Part shown: positions 1-7,507 of the stretch, in pieces
Numbering within the stretch: the first letter of the stretch is position 1
How the letters are laid out: each line of letters opens with the position of its first letter
Assembly: GCA_016284485.1 (NCBI GenBank)
Contig: JAEEOX010000100.1
Location: forward strand, 1 to 20,593
Length of the DNA stretch: 20,593 nucleotides
Reading direction: 5' to 3'
From: Bacillota bacterium
Lineage (GTDB): Bacteria > Bacillota > Clostridia > Peptostreptococcales > Anaerovoracaceae
Notes under the pieces: generated by a model
What the model saw: the letters and a program-made list of their open reading frames with translations, nothing else
Told to the model about the DNA's origin: nothing
Databases searched by the model: none
Program-made: the position numbers and the translations under genes

Positions 1-47
1 AGGCAGAAGATCAGTAATAGTACAGCGATCCTGTAAAACTTTTTCAC
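1..47 (-). CDS. 5' end of a secreted protein gene, paralogue of the adjacent protease (partial)
   Basis: Only the first 15 codons and part of the next lie in the window; the rest continues past the left edge. The GTG start (45-47) follows an AAGGAGG-type ribosome site. The encoded start MKKFYRIAVLLLIFC is a lysine-rich, hydrophobic signal-peptide beginning that differs from the start of the protease gene at 287-3496 at one residue (L for V at position 11). The upstream promoter and leader are also duplicated. The gene is therefore probably a tandem paralogue encoding another exported, perhaps CWB2-bearing, protein. The mature part is not visible, so its function cannot be stated. Confidence 0.75.
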   Translation of the reverse strand, partial: MKKFYRIAVLLLIFC

Positions 48-71
48 GTTTTCCTCCTTGAAATAACGATT

Positions 72-126
72 GCGCCCGCAGGGCGCCCGGGCTGTAACTG
101 CCATGCGGCGCTGACCAGAACGCCGC
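72..126 (-). promoter_or_regulatory. Structured 5' leader with two hairpins, copy 1
   Basis: The transcribed leader contains a hairpin at 105-126 (6-bp stem GCGGCG/CGCCGC) and a second at 72-86 (6-bp stem GCGCCC/GGGCGC, 3-base loop) just before the ribosome site. Both have counterparts at the same places in the leader of the paralogous gene. The stems persist although loop and some stem bases differ. Confidence 0.5.
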
Positions 127-144
127 GGTCATTCTATCGATATA

Positions 145-173
145 ATTATATCAATTTATCACTTTCGTTTCTA
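145..173 (-). promoter_or_regulatory. sigma-A promoter of the partial left-edge gene
   Basis: On the minus strand a -35 box TAGAAA (168-173) is followed by a 17-base spacer and a perfect -10 box TATAAT (145-150). The same pair with the same spacer is found at the paralogous gene (3595-3623). The predicted start lies about 90 bases before the GTG codon. Confidence 0.75.
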
Positions 174-185
174 CTTGTAACACAA

Positions 186-210
186 TTTTGCGCAAAACAT
201 TTTGTGCGGA
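186..210. promoter_or_regulatory. Conserved palindromic element upstream of the promoter, copy 1
   Basis: A perfect 12-bp palindrome TTTTGCGCAAAA (186-197) is followed by ATTTTGTGCGGA, giving an imperfect longer inverted repeat. It lies 12 bases upstream of the -35 box and is repeated almost unchanged at 3636-3660. The position suits an activator or repressor site; the cognate protein is unknown. Confidence 0.4.
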
Positions 211-230
211 AGGGAGATTTTGTCACACAA

Positions 231-256
231 AAAGAGCGCCCCGCGGGGCGCTCTTT
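231..256 (-). terminator. Rho-independent terminator of the M6 protease gene
   Basis: This is a perfect 26-bp palindrome (AAAGAGCGCCCC and its complement around a GC centre), about 30 bases past the protease stop codon. On the minus strand it is followed by further T residues. It separates the protease gene from the promoter region of the next paralogue. Confidence 0.85.
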
Positions 257-286
257 GATAAGATCTTTTGTCAGAAATTTGCGGGA

Positions 287-3200
287 CTACTCTGCCTCAT
301 GTGCAGGTGCTGCGACAGCTTCTGCGATCTCCTTGGAAACGGCGCCTTTGCCGCCCATTACTACCAGAGTATCGGCTCCGTTAGTCTGGAAGAGCTCCGT
401 TGCATGATCATAGTGGTTGTCGGCTACCAGAATGAGAGGCGCGCCGTAAACCATGGCTACCGGTCCGCCGGAAAGTCCGTCGGGGAAGGCCATGCCGCTG
501 GCGATCACCATGTTTTCGAATGTGGGGAAGAACTGAGCGGCTACTGCCTTGGATGTGGCAAATCTGTCGGACCCCTTGACTCTCTTGGTGAAGGTCACGT
601 ATGCTTTCATGTCTTCCTCAACAGCTTCGGAAACAGCTCCGTTTCCGCCGATGATATAGGCAGTGGCAGCGAAGTTTTCCTTGTTGGCTTCAAGATATTC
701 TTTCTGTGAAGCGCTGAGAGTCGTTCCCACCAGGAAAATGGGATTCGCTGTGGCGGAGGCGCTGAGTGCGTCAGCATAGTTTAAACCGGAGGCTACAAGA
801 AGTTCTCCGCCGCTTACTCCGGCTTCCTTCAGAACTTCGATGTTAGTCTCGAATCTGTTGGCACCCTTGACTCTCTTGACTGTGCCGGTGAGGGCAGACT
901 CGAATTCCGGAGTAACAGCTCCGTTGCCGCCTACGATGTATACCGTTCCGCCTGATGCCAGATTTTCGTTGACATAGGCTGAGACCTTGCTGATGCTTCC
1001 AGCATCCTTGCCTACAAGGATGACAGGTGCACTCTTACGGGCTGCAAGATAGCTTGCGCTTAGTGCATCGGGGAAGTCAGCTCCGCTGGCTACGATGACC
1101 TGCTGGAACTTATCCCAGCCCTTGACTTCCTTGAGTTCTTCGGCTGCGGCGATGCCTGTGTCATATCTGTCTTTTCCGGAAAGTCTGATGATCTCGTTCT
1201 CATCGGCGAATTCGAAGAGGATGGCGTAGAGGTTCTTGGAGTACCAGTTCTTATCGTACTTAGTCTGGACCCTGATGACCTGCTCATCGGATACTACTGC
1301 GTCGTATGCAACTCCCGGGCGTGCAACGGGAGCCTGCATTCCGTTCACATCTTCCATGTCGCCGAAACCGAAATCGATATACTGGGAAGAACCCAGTTCC
1401 TCGGTGGGCACTGTGTAGTAGTAGGTGTGGTATTCAGGAACGTGATCGTTAAGTGTGATCTTGGCTGTTTCGGTTCCCTCGGGGACTGTTACTATGGCAA
1501 GGGGAAGGTGTTCTTCTATCATGTTGCCGGTTGTCCAGTCCGCATAGGATGCGTCATAACCGCCTTCTACGATCCTGATGTTGGTAATGTTCTGGCCGTC
1601 GACCTGTACGGTGAAGCCGTATTTTGTGATAGGCACTTCTCTTGTCTTCCCGCAGAGTTCACAGGTGTAGGTCATGACTCCGTCAGCCGCAAAGCTGGCA
1701 GGAGTCGTCTCGACTCCGTCATTCCACTGGTGAGCGTTGGGATCGACAGGAATGACAGTGTCGGCAGGGGCGATCTCGTGTTCACCGTTGGCATCGCTGA
1801 AATACATGCCGCACTTGCTGCATGTCCAGTATTCGATGTTTCCTGCAGCAATGCAGGTAGCGGGTTTTGCTTCGACATGGACCAGTGTGTGCTCGCACTC
1901 CTCCTCGTCACCGAACTTGACCTTTATGGTGTGGGAATCGGCGGACTGAAGGATATACATCTGAACGCCTGAGAACGTTCTGCCGCTGTAGGAGTTGGAT
2001 CCGTTATATGTGGGGAAATCCACGCAATCCAGAGTGCCTGCGTAGTAGCTGTTCCAGATATCATATGTAAAGAATGGTCTGTTCAGCCCATCATAGGAGA
2101 GCGTACCTATGAAAGTGATCTTGTTGTTTTTCTTCTCCGGATAGAGAGGCATGACGCCGGGACGGTGACCCGAATTGTTCACGCTGTTCGATCCGCTGTA
2201 TTGGTTATAAATGGCATCGTCTATGTGCCAGCAGACCAGGCCGCCGTTGGGGGCATAGCTTTGATAAGTGTTAAGACCCTGGTCCCAGCCTGAGATCTCG
2301 CGGTTCTCAAGGAGATAATAGTCACCGGACACACCGGTCTCTACCCTGAGCACGTTGTATGCAGAACCCTTATCGCTTACCACATTATGTGTACCGGTGC
2401 TCACGGTCTCAGGGATGACCCATCCCAGGCAGCTCCTGCTCCATGCGTCGAAGGCCACAGGCATATAATCGTTTAAGATGTTATTCCATCCCCATGATCC
2501 GGAGCACATTACGCTGAGGTCTGACACATCATAGGTGCTCCATGTGCCGCTGCCGTAATCGGTATCATAGAGATCGGGAAGGCCCAGATAGTGACCCAGC
2601 TCGTGGGCCAGAACGCTGATGGGCTCCTGACGGTTTTTCTGCAGCTGCTCTGCGATGGCGATATAGTTGTCCACAAATACGCCGTCGGGACAGGGAAGGA
2701 AGTCCTTCCAGTTAGGATACTGAGACCGGAAATATAAAGACCATCCCGAATAGATGTTCCAGGCGTGTGACCAGAGATAATAATTAGCGCCCTGTGAGAG
2801 CGAGCCATCGGCAGCAGCTTCATATCCTGCGACCACTACTGCGAGAGCCATCTCATCTGTGGTGATCTCTCCGTCATTATTTTTGTCAAAGGCAGAGAAA
2901 TCCACATAGGCATCAGCTTTTTTGACACCGTCTGCCAGATATTTTATCCAGTTGGCAACTTCATCATCGTCATCGAGATTCCAGTTGCCATGGTTAACGT
3001 TCAGTGTAATGTGAACGACACCGTCGTTGGCCTTATCCTTGGTGTTGTGATTGCCGTCGACGTTATACGCACTGGTCTCCTTGGCGGGGACGAAGCTGAA
3101 CTGATTGAAGGACATGTCCTTGTAGTACTGGGCCAGTGAGTATTGTCCCTGGAAAATGCTGTTGCCCCAGTCGTAGTTGTTCTGATACTTCATGTTGTTG

Positions 3201-3496
3201 AATTCCAGAACCAGAACCAGAAGAGGGGTCTCCGACGGAGTGTCGAAGTGGGGGTACTTCGACGGAATCTTCTCTGTAACGGGAGTTCCGGAATACTCGC
3301 CGCTTCTCCATGCCACGTCGTCCAGCGTCACCAACTGGAATTCATGGCCGGGAGCGAAGGGCAGATGTCCGCATCTGAACAGGTTTTCCTGATTGGCCGG
3401 TACTGCGTTCTGACTTGCATCTGCTCCGAAAGTGGCTGTTGTGAAGCAGAGACAGAAGATCAGCACGAGTACAGCGATCCTGTAAAACTTTTTCAC
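287..3496 (-). CDS. Secreted M6-type metalloprotease with three CWB2 cell-wall-binding repeats
   Basis: The 1069-residue exported protein starts with a signal peptide (MKKFYRIAVL, cleavage near residue 24). The zinc-protease signature HELGHYLGLPD (298-308) matches the HExxHxxGxxD class, with a likely Met-turn SVM near 330, as in M6 (immune inhibitor A-like) peptidases. An EF-hand-like calcium loop, DKNNDGEITTDE, lies at 204-215. A cysteine-rich segment at about 534-620 has CSKCG and CELCG pairs like those of clostridial surface proteins. Three CWB2 repeats start at GKDRYDT (774), GANRFET (878) and GSDRFAT (975) and should anchor the protein non-covalently to cell-wall polymers. The GTG start (3494-3496) is set by TTAAGGAGG six bases upstream. 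Likely role: a cell-surface protease acting on external proteins. The fold class is clear; the substrate is unknown. Confidence 0.9.
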   Translation of the reverse strand: MKKFYRIAVLVLIFCLCFTTATFGADASQNAVPANQENLFRCGHLPFAPGHEFQLVTLDDVAWRSGEYSGTPVTEKIPSKYPHFDTPSETPLLVLVLEFNNMKYQNNYDWGNSIFQGQYSLAQYYKDMSFNQFSFVPAKETSAYNVDGNHNTKDKANDGVVHITLNVNHGNWNLDDDDEVANWIKYLADGVKKADAYVDFSAFDKNNDGEITTDEMALAVVVAGYEAAADGSLSQGANYYLWSHAWNIYSGWSLYFRSQYPNWKDFLPCPDGVFVDNYIAIAEQLQKNRQEPISVLAHELGHYLGLPDLYDTDYGSGTWSTYDVSDLSVMCSGSWGWNNILNDYMPVAFDAWSRSCLGWVIPETVSTGTHNVVSDKGSAYNVLRVETGVSGDYYLLENREISGWDQGLNTYQSYAPNGGLVCWHIDDAIYNQYSGSNSVNNSGHRPGVMPLYPEKKNNKITFIGTLSYDGLNRPFFTYDIWNSYYAGTLDCVDFPTYNGSNSYSGRTFSGVQMYILQSADSHTIKVKFGDEEECEHTLVHVEAKPATCIAAGNIEYWTCSKCGMYFSDANGEHEIAPADTVIPVDPNAHQWNDGVETTPASFAADGVMTYTCELCGKTREVPITKYGFTVQVDGQNITNIRIVEGGYDASYADWTTGNMIEEHLPLAIVTVPEGTETAKITLNDHVPEYHTYYYTVPTEELGSSQYIDFGFGDMEDVNGMQAPVARPGVAYDAVVSDEQVIRVQTKYDKNWYSKNLYAILFEFADENEIIRLSGKDRYDTGIAAAEELKEVKGWDKFQQVIVASGADFPDALSASYLAARKSAPVILVGKDAGSISKVSAYVNENLASGGTVYIVGGNGAVTPEFESALTGTVKRVKGANRFETNIEVLKEAGVSGGELLVASGLNYADALSASATANPIFLVGTTLSASQKEYLEANKENFAATAYIIGGNGAVSEAVEEDMKAYVTFTKRVKGSDRFATSKAVAAQFFPTFENMVIASGMAFPDGLSGGPVAMVYGAPLILVADNHYDHATELFQTNGADTLVVMGGKGAVSKEIAEAVAAPAHEAE

Positions 3497-3521
3497 GTTT
3501 TCCTCCTTAAATTAACGATGG

Positions 3522-3576
3522 CGCGCCCCGGGGCGCGTTGGCTGTAACTGCAATGCGGCGCTTAGCTAAGCACCGC
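3522..3576 (-). promoter_or_regulatory. Structured 5' leader with two hairpins, copy 2
   Basis: The leader of the protease transcript holds a hairpin at 3555-3576, where GCGGTGCTTAG pairs with CTAAGCGCCGC including one G-U pair. A perfect 16-bp palindrome CGCGCCCCGGGGCGCG lies at 3522-3537, 14 bases before the Shine-Dalgarno sequence. Both hairpins recur at the left-edge paralogue with altered but still pairing bases, which suggests selection on RNA structure. Confidence 0.5.
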
Positions 3577-3594
3577 GGTCATATTGTCGGTATT

Positions 3595-3623
3595 ATTATA
3601 CCAATTAATCACTTTTATTTCTA
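3595..3623 (-). promoter_or_regulatory. sigma-A promoter of the M6 protease gene
   Basis: Minus-strand -35 TAGAAA (3618-3623), 17-base spacer and -10 TATAAT (3595-3600). It is identical in boxes and spacing to the promoter of the left-edge paralogue. The predicted 5' leader is about 90 bases. Confidence 0.75.
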
Positions 3624-3635
3624 CCTATTGCCCAA

Positions 3636-3660
3636 TTTTGCGCAAAATATTTTGTGCGGA
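3636..3660. promoter_or_regulatory. Conserved palindromic element upstream of the promoter, copy 2
   Basis: TTTTGCGCAAAA (3636-3647) followed by ATTTTGTGCGGA (counting from 3649), as in copy 1 at 186-210. It stays nearly unchanged while the neighbouring bases diverge. It lies between the protease promoter and the divergent racemase promoter, so it could affect either. Confidence 0.4.
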
Positions 3661-3711
3661 CGGACATCTTCGGAACCGACAGACCGAAATCTGTGTTTTT
3701 TGCGCCAAACC

Positions 3712-3740
3712 TTGAAACGAAGCTCATTAAATGGTAAAAT
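3712..3740 (+). promoter_or_regulatory. sigma-A promoter of the racemase gene
   Basis: -35 TTGAAA (3712-3717), 17-base spacer and -10 TAAAAT (3735-3740). Transcription would begin near 3747, giving a short leader before the ATG at 3775. It is divergent from the protease promoter. Confidence 0.75.
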
Positions 3741-3766
3741 TACTTATCTATAGGCAAAGGACAGGT

Positions 3767-3778
3767 ATGGCCCAATGA
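3767..3778 (+). other. Possible three-codon leader ORF (M-A-Q) overlapping the racemase start
   Basis: ATG GCC CAA TGA begins five bases after AAAGGA (3756-3761), a good Shine-Dalgarno distance, whereas the racemase ATG is 13 bases away. Its TGA overlaps the racemase ATG as ATGA, the usual arrangement for translational coupling. It may equally be chance. Confidence 0.3.
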
Positions 3779-4863
3779 AAGACAGATATCCAAGAGTTGA
3801 AATAGATCTGGGGCACCTCAGACACAATGTCGAGGCTGTGGTCAGAAAGTGCGGCGCCATGGGCATCGACATCGCAGGCGTTATCAAGGGAGCCACAGGA
3901 CTTCCCGAGGTGGCGAAGGCCTTCGATGAGGGCGGTGCCAGATGGATCGCCTCATCCAGACTGGAGCAGATCCAGGACGCCGTAGACGCAGGCATCACCA
4001 AGCCCATGATGCTCATCAGGATCCCCATGCTCAGCGAGGTGGAGGACGTGGTGAGACTCTGCGATTACAGCCTTGAAAGTGAAGTGGAACTCCTCAGGGC
4101 CGTAAACGACGAGGCCGGCAGGCAGGGCAAGGTCCACAACGTCATTCTCATGGCGGACATGGGCGACCTGAGAGAGGGCTTCTGGGACAAGGACGAGATG
4201 GCCTCCGTGGCCCTCATGATAGAGAAGGATCTCGGCAATCTGCATCTGGCAGGCATCGGCACCAACGTGGGATGCTACGGATCCATCCTTCCCACGGTGG
4301 GCAAGCTCAATGAGCTGGTGGCCGTCGCGGAGAAGATCGAAGCTGTCATCGGCAGGAAGCTGGAGATAATCTCCGGCGGAGCCACCTCCAGCCTGCTCAG
4401 GGTCTGGGACGGAACCATGCCCGAGAGGATCAACATGCTGAGATGCGGAGAGGGCATACTGCTGGCCAGAGACCTTCCGCTCTATTACAACTGCCCGCAG
4501 CCGGAGCTTTATCAGGACATGTTCAGGCTCAAAGCTGAGGTCATCGAAGTCAAGGACAAACCTTCTCACCCGGTGGGAGACATCGGCGTGGACGCATTCG
4601 GACATCAGGTCCAGTATGTGGACAGAGGCATCAGGCGCAGGGCGCTTCTGGGCATGGGCAAGGTGGATTACGGCGATCCCGGTGAGCTTCTTCCCATGGA
4701 AGAGGGCGTCGAGATCCTCGGTGCTTCCTCGGACCACACCATAGTGGACATCGAGGACGCCGCAAAAGACTGGAAGGTGGGAGACGTCATGACCTTCGAC
4801 GTGAACTACGCAGTCCTCGTCTACATCACCAGTTCCAGGAACGTACACATTGTATTTAAATAG
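3775..4863 (+). CDS. Alanine/ornithine racemase family PLP-dependent enzyme
   Basis: The 362-residue protein belongs to the fold-III (alanine racemase N-terminal barrel) PLP family. The start YPRVEIDLGHLRHNV and the segment AGVIKGATGLPEVAKAF, with the probable PLP lysine K38, are typical of the alanine/ornithine racemase group rather than canonical Alr. SSRLEQ, IGTNVGCYGS, ISGGATSSL and LRCGEGILL follow in the expected order. Such enzymes interconvert L and D amino acids in the cytoplasm; the group includes ornithine racemase of amino-acid-fermenting clostridia. The substrate cannot be fixed from sequence alone. The start is the only usable in-frame one, since a TAG lies upstream at 3751. No terminator separates it from greA 67 bases downstream, so read-through is possible. 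Confidence 0.85.
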   Translation: MKDRYPRVEIDLGHLRHNVEAVVRKCGAMGIDIAGVIKGATGLPEVAKAFDEGGARWIASSRLEQIQDAVDAGITKPMMLIRIPMLSEVEDVVRLCDYSLESEVELLRAVNDEAGRQGKVHNVILMADMGDLREGFWDKDEMASVALMIEKDLGNLHLAGIGTNVGCYGSILPTVGKLNELVAVAEKIEAVIGRKLEIISGGATSSLLRVWDGTMPERINMLRCGEGILLARDLPLYYNCPQPELYQDMFRLKAEVIEVKDKPSHPVGDIGVDAFGHQVQYVDRGIRRRALLGMGKVDYGDPGELLPMEEGVEILGASSDHTIVDIEDAAKDWKVGDVMTFDVNYAVLVYITSSRNVHIVFK

Positions 4864-4930
4864 GTCCGCAGGTGTTCAGGACACAGGCGGCCTGTATGTA
4901 AAGATATAGTTACAGAAAGAAGGAAATAAA

Positions 4931-5413
4931 ATGGCAGAAAAACAGACTTTCACACAGGAAGGTTATGACAAGATCGTCGCGGAACTTGACGAACTGATCA
5001 CAGTCAAAAGACCCGAGATCGCAGAGAAACTGAAGGAAGCGAGAGCTTTCGGAGACCTTTCCGAGAACGCTGAATACGACGCTGCGCTGGACGAACAGGC
5101 TGAGACCGAGGAAAGGATCCAGAAACTGGAGGAAATGGTCAAAAACGCCGAGATCATCAACGAGGACGAGATATCCAACGACTTCGTGGGAGTCGGCCTG
5201 AACGTCAAGGTCAAAAACCTTGTGACCAAGGAAGTTTCCACATACTCCATAGTCGGTACTACCGAGGTGGATCCTTTTGCGGAACCTTTCCCGAAGATCT
5301 CCAATGAATCACTGATAGGACAGCACCTGATCGGCAAGAAGAAGGGCGACGAAGTGGAAGTAGTAGTTCCGGACGGCACCCTCAGACTTAAGATCATGGG
5401 CATCACTAAATAA
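4931..5413 (+). CDS. greA: Transcription elongation factor GreA
   Basis: The 160-residue protein has normal GreA length. The N-terminal coiled coil (about 1-75) contains LKEARAFGDLSENAEYDAA, with the acidic tip residues that reach into the RNA polymerase secondary channel and stimulate transcript cleavage in backtracked complexes. The C-terminal FKBP-like half includes TYSIVGTTEVDP and a PxSNESLIG-like segment (ISNESLIGQHLIGKKKGDEV), both family hallmarks. The start follows AAGGAA at a good distance. lysS begins 13 bases after its stop. The greA-lysS order is common in Clostridia and implies co-transcription. Confidence 0.97.
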   Translation: MAEKQTFTQEGYDKIVAELDELITVKRPEIAEKLKEARAFGDLSENAEYDAALDEQAETEERIQKLEEMVKNAEIINEDEISNDFVGVGLNVKVKNLVTKEVSTYSIVGTTEVDPFAEPFPKISNESLIGQHLIGKKKGDEVEVVVPDGTLRLKIMGITK

Positions 5414-5426
5414 ACGGGAGTAAGAA

Positions 5427-7379
5427 ATGAGTACAGAAGAATTAAGGGTTACTGAGGCCAACGCACCTCAGGAAGAAGAAGTTTCCGAAGAGCAGCTTTC
5501 CGAACAGCGCCAGATAAGAAGAGAGAAGCTTAAGGCTCTGCAGGAGGCAGGCAGGAACCCGTTCCTGCACGAGACATGGGATGTCACGGCACACTCCATG
5601 GACATCAAGGACAATTTCGAAGCAATGGACGGTCAGGAAGTATCCGTGGCCGGACGTATCATGGCCTTCAGGCACATGGGCAAGGCTTCATTCGTAGACC
5701 TGCAGGATAAGCAGGGAAGGATCCAGATCTTCGTCGGCAGAGACCAGATCGGCGCCGATGAATACAAGTGGTTCAAAACATACGACAGAGGCGACATCAT
5801 CGGTGTCGTGGGCGAAGTCTTCAAGACCAAGACCGGAGAGGTCTCCGTCAAGGCTGCCCAGGCAGTGCTCCTTTCTAAATCCATCCAGGTGCTCCCCGAC
5901 AAGTGGGCAGGCCTCAAGGACCAGGATCAGAGATACCGTCAGAGATACGTAGACCTGATCATCAATCCAGAAGTCAAGGAGACCTTCCTCAAGAGAGCAA
6001 GGTGCATCAAGGAATTCAGAAGAGTTCTGGAAGAAGACTTCGGATATATGGAAGTTGACACGCCGATCCTGACCACCATCGCAGGCGGCGCCAATGCCAG
6101 ACCTTTCAATACGCACCACAACACACTGGACCTGGATCTGAAGCTCAGGATCTCCAACGAGCTTTTCCTCAAGAGATGTATCGTAGGCGGACTGGACAGA
6201 GTCTATGAGATGGGCAAGATGTTCCGTAACGAGGGCATGGACCGCCGTCACAATCCCGAGTTCACCAACATGGAGTGCTACGCTGCATACCAGAACATGG
6301 AATTCACCATGGAGGTCACCGAGCAGCTCCTCTACAAGGCTCAGATGCTCATCAACGGCACGCCGATCCTCCACTATCAGGGCAAGGATTTCGACATCAC
6401 TCCTCCCTGGAAGAGAGTCACCATGGAAGGCGCCATCAAGGAACTGACCGGAGTTGACTTCGACAGGATCACCACAGATGAGGACGCACAGGCTGCAGCC
6501 ATCAAGGCCGGCATGGACAAGGAAGACATCGAAGGACTTCCCAGAGGCAAGGTCATCGCTGAGATGTTTGACCACTTCGTAGAGGATGAGCCGGGATATC
6601 TGGACGGACCTGTTTTCGTCATCGGACATCCGGTAGAGGTATCACCGCTGGCCAAGCGTGATCCCAAGGATCCCAGGATCACCAGAAGGTTCGAGGCATA
6701 TCTCAACGGCTGGGAGATCGCCAACGCATTCTCCGAGCTCAATGACCCCATCGACCAGTACCAGAGATTCTACGAACAGCAGAAGGCTCTGGAGGCAGGT
6801 GATGACGAGGCACATCCCATGGACACTGACTTCGTCAACGCCATCGAAGTAGGCCTTCCGCCCACAGGCGGCCTGGGAGTCGGAATCGACAGATGCATCA
6901 TGCTGATCTGCGACGCACCCTCCATCAGAGACATCGTGCTCTTCCCGACAATGAAGCCCATGGATGCCAAGGACAAGCCCGCACCGAAGACTGAGAGGAA
7001 GCTGGATCTCTCCAAGGTCAAGGTTGAGCCGCTCTTCGAAGATTTCGTCGACTTCGACACATTCTCCAAGTCCGACTTCAGAGCAGTTAAGATCAAGGAC
7101 TGCTTCGCGGTTCCCAAGAGCAAAAAACTCCTGCAGTTCACTCTGAACGACGGCTCCGGCGTTGACAGGACCATCCTTTCCGGTATCCACGAGTTCTACG
7201 AACCCGAGGAACTGATCGGCAAGACCGCAGTGGCCATCCTGAACCTGCCGCCCAGAAAGATGATGGGCGTCGAGTCCAACGGAATGCTTTGCTCCATGAT
7301 CTACGATTATGACGGCGAAGAGGACCTGCAGTTCATCCTGATCGATGACAACATCCCCGCGGGAGCGAAGCTGTACTAA
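5427..7379 (+). CDS. lysS: Lysine-tRNA ligase (class II) with C-terminal EMAP/Trbp111-like tRNA-binding domain
   Basis: The 650-residue protein charges tRNA-Lys with lysine. It has an N-terminal OB fold for the anticodon (about 65-160) and a class II catalytic core (about 175-510). Motif 2 is visible as MFRNEGMDRRHNPEFTNME (265-283) and motif 3 as GLGVGIDRC (482-490). Usual bacterial LysRS ends near residue 500. Here a further domain (about 535-650: VDFDTFSKSDFRAVKI, PRKMMGVESNGML) matches the EMAP II/Trbp111 OB-fold seen at the C terminus of many MetRS proteins, which adds general tRNA affinity. The last 48 bases, encoding FILIDDNIPAGAKLY and the stop, are duplicated at 10193-10240, so the current gene end may have been supplied by an inserted islet. 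Confidence 0.97.
   Translation: MSTEELRVTEANAPQEEEVSEEQLSEQRQIRREKLKALQEAGRNPFLHETWDVTAHSMDIKDNFEAMDGQEVSVAGRIMAFRHMGKASFVDLQDKQGRIQIFVGRDQIGADEYKWFKTYDRGDIIGVVGEVFKTKTGEVSVKAAQAVLLSKSIQVLPDKWAGLKDQDQRYRQRYVDLIINPEVKETFLKRARCIKEFRRVLEEDFGYMEVDTPILTTIAGGANARPFNTHHNTLDLDLKLRISNELFLKRCIVGGLDRVYEMGKMFRNEGMDRRHNPEFTNMECYAAYQNMEFTMEVTEQLLYKAQMLINGTPILHYQGKDFDITPPWKRVTMEGAIKELTGVDFDRITTDEDAQAAAIKAGMDKEDIEGLPRGKVIAEMFDHFVEDEPGYLDGPVFVIGHPVEVSPLAKRDPKDPRITRRFEAYLNGWEIANAFSELNDPIDQYQRFYEQQKALEAGDDEAHPMDTDFVNAIEVGLPPTGGLGVGIDRCIMLICDAPSIRDIVLFPTMKPMDAKDKPAPKTERKLDLSKVKVEPLFEDFVDFDTFSKSDFRAVKIKDCFAVPKSKKLLQFTLNDGSGVDRTILSGIHEFYEPEELIGKTAVAILNLPPRKMMGVESNGMLCSMIYDYDGEEDLQFILIDDNIPAGAKLY
7332..7379 (+). 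repeat. attL-like direct repeat (functional end of lysS)
   Basis: These 48 bases match 10193-10240 except at 7340 (G versus C) and 7361 (G versus A). Both differences are synonymous in the lysS frame (CTG/CTC for Leu, GCG/GCA for Ala). The match ends exactly at the stop codon. Confidence 0.8.
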
Positions 7380-7399
7380 AAAAATACGCAAAATGATTT

Positions 7400-7436
7400 A
7401 AACCCCAGGGCCTTGATGACAAGGTGCCTGGGGTTT
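7400..7436 (+). terminator. Rho-independent terminator after lysS
   Basis: AAACCCCAGG (7400-7409) pairs with CCTGGGGTTT (7427-7436). An inner stem CCTTG/CAAGG closes an ATGA loop, and a short T run follows. It lies inside the islet, 20 bases past lysS, and differs from the terminator found after the second copy of the lysS end. Confidence 0.8.
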
Positions 7437-7507
7437 TAAATATGTTGATAATTAGTGACATGAAAACTGCCACGGACTATGAGGAATCTTTTGTTTAGAC
7501 ACCGTTG

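Larger units (their letters stand above)
3449..3665. repeat. Diverged direct repeat of 1-210: signal-peptide start, leader, promoter and upstream element
   Basis: Bases 1-210 and about 3449-3660 align along their whole length with scattered substitutions and a few small indels. The alignment covers the first codons, ribosome site, leader hairpins, promoter and palindromic element, then stops. This marks a tandem gene duplication whose upstream control region has been kept. Confidence 0.75.

Noticed and set aside
188..709. Plus-strand open frame of 173 codons opposite the 3' end of the protease gene
   Set aside because: It runs through the terminator and against the CWB2 repeats; its protein has no coherent features.
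3952..4848. Long minus-strand open frame (298 codons) opposite the racemase gene
   Set aside because: It lies in full on the complement of a clear PLP racemase, has no ribosome site or family motif, and its length follows from the high GC content of the sense gene.
4866..4890. Hairpin between the racemase gene and greA as a terminator
   Set aside because: The stem has an internal mismatch (CCGC-AG-GTGT with ACAC-AG-GCGG) and no T run, so it was not called.
5688..7391. Two long minus-strand open frames (313 and 249 codons) opposite lysS
   Set aside because: Both are antisense to unmistakable LysRS coding sequence and show no recognisable motif; they are complements of codon bias.
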